Source: Erythrophleum ivorense
Lineage: Eukaryota > Streptophyta > Magnoliopsida > Fabales > Fabaceae
DNA: 64,000 nucleotides
Direction: 5' to 3'
Assembly: GCA_026724425.1 (NCBI GenBank)
Contig: JAIUCV010000011.1
Coordinates: forward strand, 11,243,501-11,307,500
The notes below the pieces were generated by a model. The model saw only the letters and a list, made by a program, of their open reading frames with translations, was not told where the DNA came from and did not search any database. Below are positions 36,441-49,399 of this stretch, in pieces; positions within the stretch are counted from its first letter, which is position 1; the number at the start of each line of letters is the position of its first letter. Both the position numbers and the translations under genes were made by a program.

Positions 36441-39400
36441 TAAGTTGTAATACTCATACATCCTAAAACCCTAAATCGAGGAAAATTATTAAAGAAAGTC
36501 TTCTAAATTGAAAGATTAGATGTCAAATGAAATTAGAAGAATAATCTAGACACCTAAAAATGAGAATACAAAGCTAAGGATAGCTCAGAACTGGAGCCAA
36601 AATAGCCAAACGGAAAGCCACGAAAGGCTGGTGACATTTTCGTAATTTCAGATAAATTTTAGAAAAATCAAAAGAGAAATTTTTAAATAGAAAAAAATAA
36701 GTATCTCAGGATTCTCAAAGATCCTAAAAATCATAGGAATCTCCAAAATGATCAAAATCTCTTTAGTTTGCGTTTTTGGTTATCAGTTGATCAAAATTTT
36801 GACCGATTCATTTGGGAAAATTTTTAAATCCAATTTGGGTGAAACTAAAGGCATTTTATAAGTTAGAGAATCTAAATTTTAAGATAAAAAAGAGCATTCT
36901 AAAAAAAAGTTGAAATAAGCTCAATTGGACAAAACTAAGAAGAGGGATTAAATTACAAATTTGAAAAGTTGTAAAAAAATGGATTTTGGCTTCTTTAAAA
37001 ACATCCCACATCTATCATCTCTCTTGACCAACTTATTTTTACTCCAAAACAAATCCAAGAGCTACTTTCTAAGGTGCACAAGAGGGGAGGCCAAGGGAGG
37101 AAGAAGAAGTTTTGAAAAGGGTAAGAATTTCAAAGATTTTTATGCTCATTCCTTTACTAATCTTGTTCTCCTCCTTCTCCTCTCTTCTCCTATAGTTTTA
37201 TTAATTTAATTGAGGTTATTCTATGGTTGGTACAACAAGTGGGAGGGAGAATTGGAAGGAGAGATTAGAAGTAATTGAAAGCCACTTGAACAAGTTTTGA
37301 ATCAAGGTAAGAACCATGACCCTTCTTGCTCCCTTTTGCTTGTTCTCTCTAGGAATGAGTTTAGCCAGAATAAGGCCCATATAGGAGGGGATAATTTCTG
37401 GTCTTAGGAAGGTAGAAAGAAAGGTTTTGAAGCATGAAGAGTAGGAATATGCAATAGGAAGTATAAGAAAAGTCTTAAAATGCAGGTTATTTTACCTAGG
37501 GATTTTAAAATGCGTGCTAAATTTTGAAACTTTCTAAGGGTTGTATAGCTTATGTAAGGGTAGGAATGAGCTCTTAAGACATTTAGAAAGTTGCATAAGT
37601 GGTTAATTTCTTTAAAAAACAAATAAAACTCCATGGCTCCAAGAATGCTCCATGTCTCGGCCTAAAGAGAGAAGTGGCACTTAGGAAGAGTTTTAATTAA
37701 TTCTAAGAATAGAAATGGCTTAAATATAAACAACAAATATTAAAGGAACCATTAGTTTGAATTTAGAAACCATGGTTTATGAGATAGAAGTTTAGACTCC
37801 TTTATGGATATAAAAAAGCAACCTAGTATTTGGCTTCTTGAATTAAACCTATGATGACTCTAATAAGTCTAAAAGGAGTCCTCTGACTTAGAATGAATGA
37901 GAAATTAGAGCCAAGATCTTGAATTCTAAGGGCTGCTTCCTTATGCCTTATATGGAGCCATAATGATATTATAAGGGAAATTAAGCTTGCATAGAGATTA
38001 TATGAGGCTAGAATTGGTTTTAATGATTGAAATATATCTCATTTCATGTGTCTAGACCAAGTGAATCATGTCACACCATACATTTATATATCTCAAATTA
38101 TATAATTCAAGGCATTTACCATGGTTTTACCACGTACACACTTGCAAGGCAATGGAAAAGTGAACAAATGGTAACCGAAACCGTCTAACTCTTAGCATAT
38201 GAATCATTTACTTCCTCCTCAACTCAATTATATTCATAAAATATCATAGCAACTCAAATTCATCACAAAATCTACCAAGAAAGACGAATTACAACCTTTT
38301 CCCCATGGGTTTAGAAATTCAGTCTCTGGTTCATGGGCCAGTTTACTGATAAAAGTTTTAAAAAATTATAACTAATTCTAGAAAAATTAAAAACAAGCCC
38401 ATGATAGCTTTTTGGAAAGCTACAAATGTTAACTTTAGGGTACAAATGCTTCCAGACCATGTAAAGCTTGTTTAGGAATTGAATATAGTGGAATAGTACA
38501 TGAACTTAGTCGGCACTACTAATACTAACACAGAAATTCAAAAAAATCATTTTTCTCTCTACAGACTTCCAATTAAGGTGCTTCTAGTTGCTACAGATCA
38601 CTGGAAATGTTTAGTTTATGCCTATAAAATTTCACACTCATTCAACTACATTTGGCCTACAGATGACATAAAAACCTAAACTGACCATATGAATCGTACA
38701 CAGACCAATCTGAATTTCTAATATGAATTTTGAAAAATCATAATAAATTTTCTAGAGCTCCAAATGAGGTGATTCTTAGACCAAAAAAATCTCTAGATGA
38801 GACCTATATGTATGAAAATTTTCAACCTCAAAATCACTCATTTGGTTACTTTGGGATTTAGCTCACAAAAGTGGCACTTTTTGGCCTCTAAATGAGTCAA
38901 AATGGTACAAATTCACCTCTAACAGTTCTTAGGTTGACTTAGGCAAGTCCCAAAGCTTAAATGAGGCATAAAACAAATTTTGAAATGGGATAGAAACTTA
39001 TACAACTCAAAGTCACTCCCTAAGTCACATTCATACACAATCTCATACATGTACCACAAAGGCAATTTTGCACCGTAGACCACAAATGGTCTCAAATCTC
39101 ATACATACATATAAAATACAACCATTTACATTTTTTCATAAGTTTACATCCTATAAATATCTCATACAAGTCTCAATATACAAGAATGACATTTATGCAT
39201 AAAAGTTAGGCCTCAAAATTGAAACTAAAGCTTCGAGTGTCCCCTAGTTAGCCTCCTTGCTTCCTTGAGTTTCCTCTAGGCATAAGAAGATAAAAAGAAA
39301 GGGGAATGAGATTCAAAGAATCTCAGTAGCCTTTTGCATTTTCAATGATACATGATGGATGCATTTTCATGCAAATGAATGCCATGCATAGTTTATAAAC

Positions 39401-42400
39401 TACATATGCATATCAAGAACATAATTTTCATTTCATAAAGTCTTAAACACATCAAAATAGACTCTCAAGATTTTGGTTAGTCTCACCCACATCTCTTGGG
39501 ACTTTTGGACTTGCCTCACCTATTTTACTTTAGGACTTTTGACTAAGTCTCACTCATCTTGAGACTTTTGGCTTGTTTCACCTATGCTAAGGGATTTTTA
39601 GCTCATCCTCACCCTTATCAAGAGACTTTTGGCATCACCAAATCTATTCAAGTCTTATGCACACATAAAAGTAATTTAAGATACATAAGTGGTACTATAC
39701 ATGTCCCTACTAGCTAAGCACACTTTTCACAGTTCAAACACACACAAGCATCCAAAGCAAGAAGGCATCTACACACATATATGAAAGAAAGGTTAGAGAG
39801 CTATCTTATAGTGAATCACAACACTTTCTCTTAGAATTCCCTTCCCCTTCTCAGTCACACACTTGCAAGTAGGTGGGACTTGTTTCTCTTGGTGTATAAA
39901 CACAAATGGAGCATGATTAAGTCATTGAAATAAAACTTAGCTCCTTACAACTCAAGATAAAGCTACTTAACTCAAAAACCTCATTATGGTTCCATAATGT
40001 ACATAATGAAACAACACATAGATTTCTTGCTCTTGGCTCCCATTTCTTGATCATTTTAGATCTCTTGACATAAATTAAACTTTTTGGAGTCATCATAACT
40101 CAAATCCAAGGGTTCTAAACTCCTGTTACTTCTTTGTGCTCTAATATATAAACCTACAAGTCCATCTTCTCCTACAAGACTCCTAAATTCATTCCAAGGC
40201 TTCCTTTAATATTTTTTACTTATAATTAGTCCATTTCTAGCCTTGGAAAAATTTTAGACTCTTCTTAGGTGCTTCTTATGCTCTAGGCCGAGACATGACT
40301 ATACAAAACACCCATGGAAGTTTTACTTTTTTTCTTTAAGGAGTTGGCACTTGTAAGACTCTTTTGACATCTTAAGACCTCATACCAACTCTTAAACACT
40401 CTTAAAATACCTTAGAAAGGTTCAGACTTTTTGCCTTTTCACAAACCCTCAAGACATGCTACTTTGTTCTTTAAGGCTTTTCATTATTTTTAACTTGTGT
40501 CTTTCTTAATCTCACATGCTAGGGCCTTTAATTCTTCCTCAAGATGACCAGAATCATTCATGTTTAGGAAAGAGCCAAGTAAGAAGAAGCAACAACAAGG
40601 GACATTTACCTTGGTTTTTCAAGCTTTCTTCAAGACTCTTTCATAAGCTAACTCCTTCTCCCTTAGTCTCAAATTTCTCCCCTCTAGACCAGACACAAAT
40701 TAGCACCAAACCAAGCATTAGAACCATAAAAAGATAGAGAAGAAGGAGAGAAATAACTTTAAGGAAGGAAGATGCAAGAAATTCTAAAGTTTTCTTACAT
40801 TTTTCTTGAATTTTCTCCCTTCCCTTCCTCTTCCTCTTGGATGCCCTTCAAGCTAGTCCCTTCTTTGATTCAGAAATGAAGCCAATCTGGTCCAAAAAAA
40901 AGGGAGAAGTTGGAATGTCCTTTTAAGGCCTAAAAAGCAATTTTAAGAAACTTTTCAACTTTACGTTTTAGTTCATTTTCTTCACTCTTGTCATTTTCGC
41001 TCAAAGCACATCCTTTTTTAAATTCATATTTTCCATCATATTCTTTAGGCTCTCAACTATAAGAATTACCTTTGGAATCACTCAAATATTTTGAAACTAT
41101 TACGAACTATTCAGTCAAATTTTTAGTCAACCTTTTGTCGAACTCGCTCATCAGAGGGGTTTTAATTGCTCTAGGGGTACCTATAGTTTTTAAGGTTTCT
41201 GAGAACTTTGAAAAGCTTAAATTTTTTACTTAAAAAGCCCTCCCATGAGTTTTCAAAATTTTTCAAAAATTACAAAAATACTCCTACTTTCTTTGATAAA
41301 TTTTCTAAGCTCTTTTGGCTTTGGTTTTCGAGCATCTTGAGTCTCAAATCTTCATTTTCCATTATTTAGAATTTTATTTAAATTTTAGTTGGCATCAAAC
41401 CTTTCTATCTAGGGGGCTTTCTTTGAAAATTGACTCTTTTTCATTGTCTTTCGAAAAACCGGATATTACAAATCAAACCTCATCTAGTTGCATGTGTGTG
41501 GTCGAAAAGGGGAAGGAATAATCAAATGAAAAAGTTATGTTCTTACTTCAAAGTAGCTATCTAACCTTTCTTGCATGCATTTCCTAGATGTTTGTTTGTC
41601 ATTGAATGCTTGTGTGTATATTTAAACTATGAAATATGTTTCTAGCTATTAATTACTTAATATGGTGCCGTTATACTTCTTGAAATGTGATTTTGAATGC
41701 AAAGTGGCTTGAATGAATATGATTATGTCAAAAGTCCCTTAGAATATGTGAGGATGAGCTAAAAATCCCTAAGAATAGGTGAGACAAAGCCAAAGGTCTC
41801 AAGAAGAGTGAGGCTAAGTCAAAAGTCCGTTGAAATTGGATGAGACAAATCCAAAAGTCCGAAAGAAATTAGGTAAAGTTAGACTAACACTTTTTAGAAC
41901 CTATGTTTGACATGTATGAGTTCATATGATAAGGAAATTGATTTATATATGTTTATGAGAAATGTTTATCATATGCATGCATTCTTTGACATGTAAATAC
42001 ATCATATATTTATGTTTAAAAGAGCAAAAAGCTATTTGGATTCTTGGAACCCCACTCTTCTCCTACATATATCTAACCATGTTTAGGTGAGTCAAGTGGA
42101 CCATGGAATGAAGGCCAAACATCTTAAAGTATGGAACTTTGGCAATGTAATAGAAATTTATGTATTTTTATGTCAAAGTTTGTATCTATATGATGTACAT
42201 GTGGTGTAAATCATTGAGTATAAGAAAATATATGTAAATATGATGTATGAATGTAATTTGGAACCAAATGAATGATTATGTGAATTTTTGACATCCATAT
42301 GCTTTAATACTCATGTGTGTAAGAATAACTAGGATCATGATTTTGAGATGCATGATGATTTAGACCATTTGGGATGCTCTCATAGGCCATATTTATACTT

Positions 42401-43262
42401 TCGGATATTCTCAAATGGTTGTGGATTAAGTAGAAAGCCATTTAATGCCTTTTATCCCTTTATGAACTTCAAATTGACCATTTTCTTGAGCTGAGCCAAA
42501 GTATGACCAAATGAATGAGTTTTTGCATGAAATTTGGCAAGCAAATAAATCTCATCTAGAGCTTTTCACAGAGCTAAAGAGCACTCAATTTGAAACTCTA
42601 AAAAATTTATTGTAATTTTTTAAAATTAGCCAAATTATACAAAAATTATCAAGGAAGTGTTCATATGGTCAGTCTATATTCCTATGTCACTCATGGGTCA
42701 AATGAAGTCCAATGTCTTTCTATAGCCATTGAGAGCACTCAATTTGGATCACTATAGAGAGAATTATGAGTTTTTGAATATCAGGGTTTGTATCAATCCA
42801 AGAGCACGACCCATGTTATTGTTCTATTAATTTTCATAAGCTAAATGCTTTTGTCTTGGTCTAGAATTATTTTTAATAGCTATTTAACATCTAGATCTTT
42901 CCAGAAAACTATAGCATGTATGATTTTGATTTTTCTAGAATCAGTTATAGATTTTCAAAGTTCATATCAGAAAACTAACCTTGCAAACTGAAAGTAAAAT
43001 TCTGATGTTGTGAAGTATGGTCCAATATCCGAGCTTTATGCACTAAATTGTGATGTTTTTTATATGAATGGATATGTTATGCATGAATAATGCTATTGGT
43101 AAGCCCACATGATTCCTAAAGCCAAGAATGAATTAAATGGGCTTTCAATTATATGCTACTTTCATCCACACCATTACAAAAAGTGCTATCTTCATGCACA
43201 TAAGTATCATATGCTAATCATGCCATGAGTCAAGAGCAATATAGATATGGTGTTACATAAGT
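36441..43262 (+). mobile_element. Outer solo LTR, 3.4-kb family, plus orientation, split by a nested LTR
   Basis: The element is 36446-43257, starting TGTAATACTC and ending ATATGGTGTTACA, flanked by TAAGT at 36441-36445 and 43258-43262. Subtracting the nested copy (38069-41470 and its 5-bp duplication) leaves 3,405 bp. It carries no gag or pol, so it is a solo LTR and unusually long. The LINE relic at about 4,926-4,940 keeps the empty site (ggtataagttcttac). Open frames within it (for example 36961-37209) look like chance. Confidence 0.85.
38064..41475 (-). mobile_element. Nested solo LTR of the same 3.4-kb family in reverse orientation
   Basis: The element is 38069-41470 (3,402 bp), starting TGTCACACCATA and ending GGATATTACA on the plus strand, flanked by AATCA at 38064-38068 and 41471-41475. 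Its reverse complement starts TGTAATATCC and ends TATGGTGTGACA, matching the ends of the outer LTR. Its length differs from the outer copy by three bases. Recurring gacttttgg-type words at about 39,470-39,650 are the reverse complement of those at about 41,720-41,870 in the outer copy, as expected for inverted copies. Confidence 0.85.
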
Positions 43263-43878
43263 CCCCCACCTTATCAGTAAAGAACAAGAAGTTAAGGAAA
43301 GGAGGAAAAAGGTCCTAAAAATGCAAATCTAAAGTGATCTCCAAGTTGTAGTTGGCTAGATAATCTATATATCTATTCACTTCCCGAAACACATGAGATA
43401 TCTTAATAGACCAAGGCTTATCCAACAAGGGTTAAATCACTTAATAACAAGATTTAGTGATGTGGAATTCCAAATAACACAAGTTAAAGTCATCATGAGG
43501 TTGTTATAGTCGAATTCTAAATGAACCTTGCAAAACCCAAGATTTGAAGCCAATTCAAGCCTAATAAGAGCACCTCAAGCTTCAACATGCATGGAAAAAC
43601 ACCAACTGACATTTCTAGAAAAACCCCTAAGCCAAAGTCCTTGCGAATCTCGAAAGATACCACCACAATTTACTTGCACCATCATACTTTATCTTTATCT
43701 AGTCACTATCCAATGCCCACGGCATAATGTCATATAAAGTTGATGTGTTTGATTTACTACACAAAAGGTTTGAATGAGTAGAAACAATTTGGTGTGTAAA
43801 GTTTAAAATCACTTTAGATGGGTAACATCAAGAGGTTGTTTCCTAAGAGAAGATGCACTCATTGCTCCATTTCCACAT
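43258..43878 (-). mobile_element. LINE relic, copy 2, RNase H-like piece
   Basis: Matches about 4,935-5,503. The complement gives degraded RNase H-like LINE C-terminal peptides, such as ISHVFREVN followed by IDYLANYNLE once frames are joined. It is bounded by two solo LTRs. Confidence 0.65.
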
Positions 43879-45115
43879 TGATAAGCATAAAAGTTACATG
43901 TTCTATTAATTTTAAAATTAAAATATTTAAATTCAACTGACTTGATTATGATGCAATTTGTTAGAGATTATGAATCTATTTTGATTAAATTATTTTTTTG
44001 TTTTGTTTTAATTAATGCTTATCTTTCAATTATTTAAGTGTTTTATTTTGACTAGGATAATATTAGTTTAAGTTTCTTATTTTAAATTAGGATAGAGTTA
44101 TTCTATTTTGATTAGGAAAGAGATATTTTTTTATAATTATAATATGAGTCTAACTCTTTCTTTTATAAATGTGTAAGGGCAGCAAAACATTTTGCTATAA
44201 TTGAAAGGAGCTTTAGAGATTAAGAGTGATAGTCAAGAGATCTGAAGCTCTTCCCTATGATTGTTACGCCATATTTGCTTATTCTCTCATTGTTTTAATT
44301 TGGTTCTCTTCTTATACCTATCTTTAGTTATGAATTGATTTCTTATATGAGTAGGATTTTAGTTTTAATTATGAGTAGCTAAACTTCCCATTTTTAAGTT
44401 AAATGAATTTATGATATGAATAAGTTTATTTGAGGATTCTCTTGTAATGTTTCTATATAGATTAATCTATTGCCTTGCGCTAATCTTCTTATGAATGATT
44501 GATCATCATTCTTATTTAATTTATTGTGAAGAGGTTAGGAAGCTAATTGTAATAATAAATCCATAAGCAATAGACTCAAGAATCAATTCTATAAGGACAT
44601 AAATTGAACCTAAGCAATTTGGAAATTGTGTGCAAACTTAGACACTACACGCAGGGTAAACTTTTTAGTTCCTTGAAATTAATGGGCTAATGTGTTAAGA
44701 ATAGGATCACGAAAGTAGGCATAGACTTATATATAAACACATGTGATTTACCTTGGGATAGATTTTTTAAACAATAAGGAATTATTGTTAATCCAAATAA
44801 TTTACTTACATGAGTTCATTTTTAATTAGACTTAGGAGGTAAATAGAGGATTCTAAACTCTAGAAGTTTTAATTCACTAAGTTAAGTTAGTAATTTTAGT
44901 GTTTAATTAGTTAATTAGTCAATTTTAGTAGTCTTTAGTTTGATAATTAATTAGATTTAGTTTAATATTATAATTAATATGAATTTGCTTCTTTCTAGAT
45001 AATAGGGATAGTTCAGAAAAATTGGTATTTGATTTCCTTCCATGTGGGACAACTTTAAACTCATTTTCTTATTACTTGTTGATCCTTACACTTGCAGAAA
45101 ATCATTAACACATAT
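43874..45115 (+). mobile_element. Solo LTR, TGATAAG family (1,232 bp), inside the LINE relic
   Basis: The LTR is 43879-45110, starting TGATAAGCATAAAAG and ending CATTAACA, with near-perfect flanks CACAT (43874-43878) and CATAT (45111-45115). The empty site is seen in copy 1 at about 5,501-5,512 (tttccacataaacc). The flanking LINE sequence resumes exactly after it. The family is recognisable again at 47880-49374. Its superfamily is uncertain. Confidence 0.8.
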
Positions 45116-45580
45116 AAACAAACAATCCACTTCAAAAAGAAAATGCCATTGTAGATCTCCTCACATCACTAAGTGGTCCTGAAGATTAGAGGCAAGCCAA
45201 CAAGTGAGCGAGTAAGTAAAGAAGGAAACTCTTTGTTTCAAGGGAACTAGCCTATTCCACATTCTAACCATGGTGGACATTCATGTAAAGCAAGTATCAT
45301 ATTTTCGCAGTTGTCCCATGTGTGATAGTGTGCTACACTATCATTATAATGCCTTTGAAAGTCCTCCATGTGTAGTCTATTATGCATAGCAAGCCAAAGA
45401 AAGTTTTGTATCCTTTTTGGACCAGCCAATTCTAGATGAGGTGCCAAAATGAAGATTGAACTCCTAAGTTGTCACCCATAATTAACTTATAGCCACTTTT
45501 TACATTATACTTGCCATTTACTTATCTATTCCACTTTGATATATCTATATTACTAGAAAAATTTAGGAAGGCAAATAATA
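45111..45580 (-). mobile_element. LINE relic, copy 2, zf-RVT-like piece
   Basis: The complement of 45447-45247 reads ELAGPKRIQNFLWLAMHNRL and later WDNCENMILALHECPPW. This is the pattern of the zinc-binding domain found C-terminal to plant LINE reverse transcriptases (FLWL, C..C, H..C). It matches about 5,510-5,830 and then 6,575-6,720 of copy 1. Confidence 0.72.
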
Positions 45581-45582
45581 AA

Positions 45583-47880
45583 TGTAACACTGTAAATTTC
45601 TAACTTTGCCTCATCTTATTTCTAAGTCTCATGCTATGTATTTTTCAAGAACATAAGAAAATAGCATATAAAAAGTGAATATTTTTGCATTACGTAGGGG
45701 ATGAAATTTCCATTCGGTGTCTCGTGGGCCATGTGAGCTCATGTATTATATTTTCATATTTAATTATATAGATACAACTCAAATCTATCATCAAAAGTGG
45801 TCTAAAACTCGTGCAAGGCAAGCGAATACATAAAACTCATTGTTGCTATTTTGGCCAAAATTTTATCTTTTCTGTCACAAACTTTGAAAAATCATAACTA
45901 ATTATAGAAAAATTGAAATGATGCATTCTTTATCATTCTGGAAAGCTACACATGTCTAATTTATTTTAAAAATATGTTCAAGCCATAAAACATTACATAA
46001 AAGATCTTTGATATTTGAAAAGATGTAGAGGTCTGACTGATTACTGGTACTGATACAACTTTCTATTATAAACTTTAAAAATGTCCAATTAATTCCACAA
46101 AAGTCCAATCTAAGTAAATTATACCAATATAGAAATCTAAAGATGTTATCTAGAGAGAAAAAATAACTCTAGACTAGTCTAAGCACATCCAAACCTCGAA
46201 AACTAATCAAACAATATCTAAGGTCTGTCTAAACGCTTGATGTAGGATAGAAATTTTAAAAATTCATATCTCCCTTTCTAGACATCTAAATGGGGTGCTT
46301 CTAGTCGGCACAAGTCATTGGAAATGTCTAGTTTCTTATTATAAAATTTTGTGACGATTGGATATCATTTGCCCCCTGAGTGACAGAATTCATTTTCGAA
46401 CCTGAGTGAACAATACCATGAACCAATTTTAGAAAATTTTTTAACTTTAAAAATTCATCAAATATTCCATAGACCTCCAAAAATTCTGCACTTTAGCTTT
46501 CCAAAAAGCTATCAACAAGCTCTAAATGCATGCCAAATATTAGATCAAGAAGAGTTTATTTGAACAAAAATTGGTATAGGTTTTCAATATAGTCAATTCT
46601 TTCTCTATATAAGATACCAAAGTGTCCAAATGACTTCCCTTGATATTTTTCACCTCTTGAATAAGTTTAAAAGTATGAATATGATTTCTGTAAACTGCTC
46701 AAATGGTCCAAACCTCATATATCTCAATTTGGCCATTCCACTTTCATTTATACACAATTGCATAAAGCCATCAAAGCATCAAGCTTGCCATTACATGTTC
46801 AATTTATATTATAACATTCACATAATATAATTTCTCATTTATACATAACATATTAACATAATTACACATGCTCAAGAGGTCATAAGTCATATACAATAAT
46901 AGGTTACAATATTTGCCACTTATATGGTTTTAAAGAAGCAAATTTCATGCACTTCAATGTCATACTCTCATCTCTCAAGTGGTTGGCTCTCATTTCTTTA
47001 TTCTCTTTGTCCGCTTAGCATATTAGAATATTGGAGAGGAAGGAATGAGATTCAAAGAATCCCAATAGCTCATCTCCCTTTCAATCACACATAAAAGATG
47101 CAAAACAAGTTTTACAAATGCATGCATGGGCATATTGACATGTGCAATCATTCAAGAGACATTTTTAACATTTGAGTAAGTCATACATAACATACATAGG
47201 CTTGCCAAGTAAATGGATTAGCTTCACCCATTTACTTGTAGATTTTTGACTTGCCTCACTCATTCTTTAAGAGGTTTTTGACTTAACCTTACTCTTGGGA
47301 GTCAACCTCACTTTTGGGAGACTTTTTATTTTGTCTTAACTAATTTTAAGGGTTCTTGGCTCATCTTCACCATGGCTAAGGGTTCTTGGCCTCGCCACAC
47401 TCAAGCAAATACAAGCAAGCATCATACCATTATTTAGAAATATAATGCATCATCATGGTACCATGGCATATGAAATCATGCTAGAATACTTTTCATAGCT
47501 TAAAACACACATACACACATTCAAAGACAAATCAAGCATACATTCATGCATGAGAGAAGGAGGAGTGAGCTACTTTGGTTATACAAGTACACTTTTTCTT
47601 TAAATTTCCCTTCCTTCTTCTTGGCCTAACCAAAATATTAGGGAGCATTAAATTCTCTTGACCTAAATACACCAAAAGAAACATGAATTACTCATGGAAA
47701 TAAGCCTTGGCATTATACACACTTTATATGATGCTACTTTGGTCTATGGCTCCATTATGCTTCCATAAGGCACTTAATGAAGCAACTACAAGAATTCATG
47801 ATCTTGACTCCCTTTTCTCCTTCAATTTATGAGCTACAATTAGAAAAGATATTTGAAATTCTATAAGACATTTTGGAGAT
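45583..47880 (-). mobile_element. Third copy of the 3.4-kb LTR family, truncated, reverse orientation
   Basis: It starts TGTAACACTG at 45583 and runs in the same orientation as the nested copy; the cttgcctcac and ttcttggctc words at about 47,215-47,400 correspond to about 39,480-39,620. It ends near 47,880, where a different LTR family begins, and lacks the TATTACA end. The DNA left of it belongs to the LINE relic. No matching target duplication was found because the other end is lost. Confidence 0.7.
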
Positions 47881-49374
47881 CAGAGATCTACTTGCAATTG
47901 CTATGTCAACAACCATAATTTTTTCTTCCTTTTTGTTTTTTACTTTTTGTTTATGAGTTTTTTTTTTAGATTTATGATTTTGATTCTAAACATAAGTAGC
48001 TAAATTCCCTATTCTAGGATTGCAATGAATCTATGATCTAAATAGGTATGATTATAGATTCTTATGTAAAGTTTTTGTTTGGATTAATCTAATGCTCTGT
48101 TTTAAATTTCTCATGAACACCTAATCACTGTTCTACTTGATTTATTATGAGAGAATTAAGAAGTTAATTGCAATAATAGATCATTGGATAGTAGAGTTAG
48201 GAAATCAATTCTATAGAGATATAAGTTGAACTTAAGCAATTTAGGAACTTGTGCGTGCTTAACCACTATTCACAAGGACACCTTTTTAATTCTTAAGCTT
48301 AATAAGTTATTATGTTAGGTTAGGATCACAAGAGTAGACTTAACTAATGCATTAAAACATTTGATTTACCTTGAGAAAGGACTTCATATAAATTAGAGAA
48401 TTATTATTAATCTGTATAGTTACTTTTACATGAGTTCATCTTTAATTAGGGTTATAGATGAATAGTGGATTAAACCCCATAGTTTTTATTGATAAAGTTA
48501 AATTTCTAGTTTTAAGCATTTTTTAAATTTGGTAATTTTCACTTGGTAATTGAAATTAGTTTAATAAGTAATTAATTTAATGGTGCTAGCTTCTAGATAA
48601 TAAGAATAATTCAAATGAATTGGTACTTGATAAACTTTCTTTGTGGAATGATCTTAAATTCACTTTTATGCTATTTGTGTGGTCTGTATACTTGTAAATT
48701 TTCACCAAATATTTTGGTTTAATTAAGAATTCATAATCAAACCTATTTAAATAATAGGTTCATCTAAATCCTAAAACAGAGAATTTAGTTACTCATATTT
48801 GCAATCAACATCGTAAATATAAAAGAGAATAAACTCATAAAAAAAGTAGAAAATAAAAGGAAAGGAAAAACTAGCAAGCAGATCTCTAAATCTCTAAAGC
48901 ATCCTTCATAATTTCAAATCTCTTATCTGATTGCAGTTGTGTGTGTTCTGAGCCCTCTAGGCTTCAATTTAAGGACCCTAGATGTGAAGTTATCTTAGGT
49001 ATTAAGACTCTTCCTAAAAATACATTAAAAATATAAAAATAAGTAACTTTTTGCTTAAAACTTGTCAAACACGCCCCTAGCATGTCAAACTATTAAATCC
49101 ATGTTTCTGGCATAGCCTTGTGTAACTGGGCACACTCGAGACATGTTGGATCTCAATTTTTCATTTTTTTGATTTGTTTCTGCCATGGCTTTGTGTTAAA
49201 AGGTATGAAAACTATGTTGGACATGTCTAAACTCGGTTTTAGCTCTAAAATTACTCCTCAAATATTCAAGAAACATCTTTATAAAAATGCATAAAATTCA
49301 TGGCAAAATCAATCTAATTTGCTTCACTTAATCAATTTCAAAACTAGAAAAACACACAAATTTTACACTTATCA
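47880..49374. mobile_element. Two partial TGATAAG-family LTRs joined tail-to-tail (inverted)
   Basis: 47,880-48,708 is a forward copy lacking roughly the first 330 bp relative to 43879-45110; the match to 44,210-45,090 includes the gaattaagaagttaattg and tacatgagttcatctttaattag regions. 48,709-49,374 is a reverse copy whose complement starts TGATAAGTGT at 49374. Both pieces contain the middle of the LTR, so about 47,883-48,090 and 48,709-48,915 form imperfect inverted arms of about 200 bp. Confidence 0.65.
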
Positions 49375-49399
49375 ACTTCTTCTATTTTTCCTTTAAAGA

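Noticed and set aside
36961..37209. 82-codon frame that might be a small gene
   Set aside because: It lies inside the outer 3.4-kb LTR, and the inverted family copy does not preserve it.
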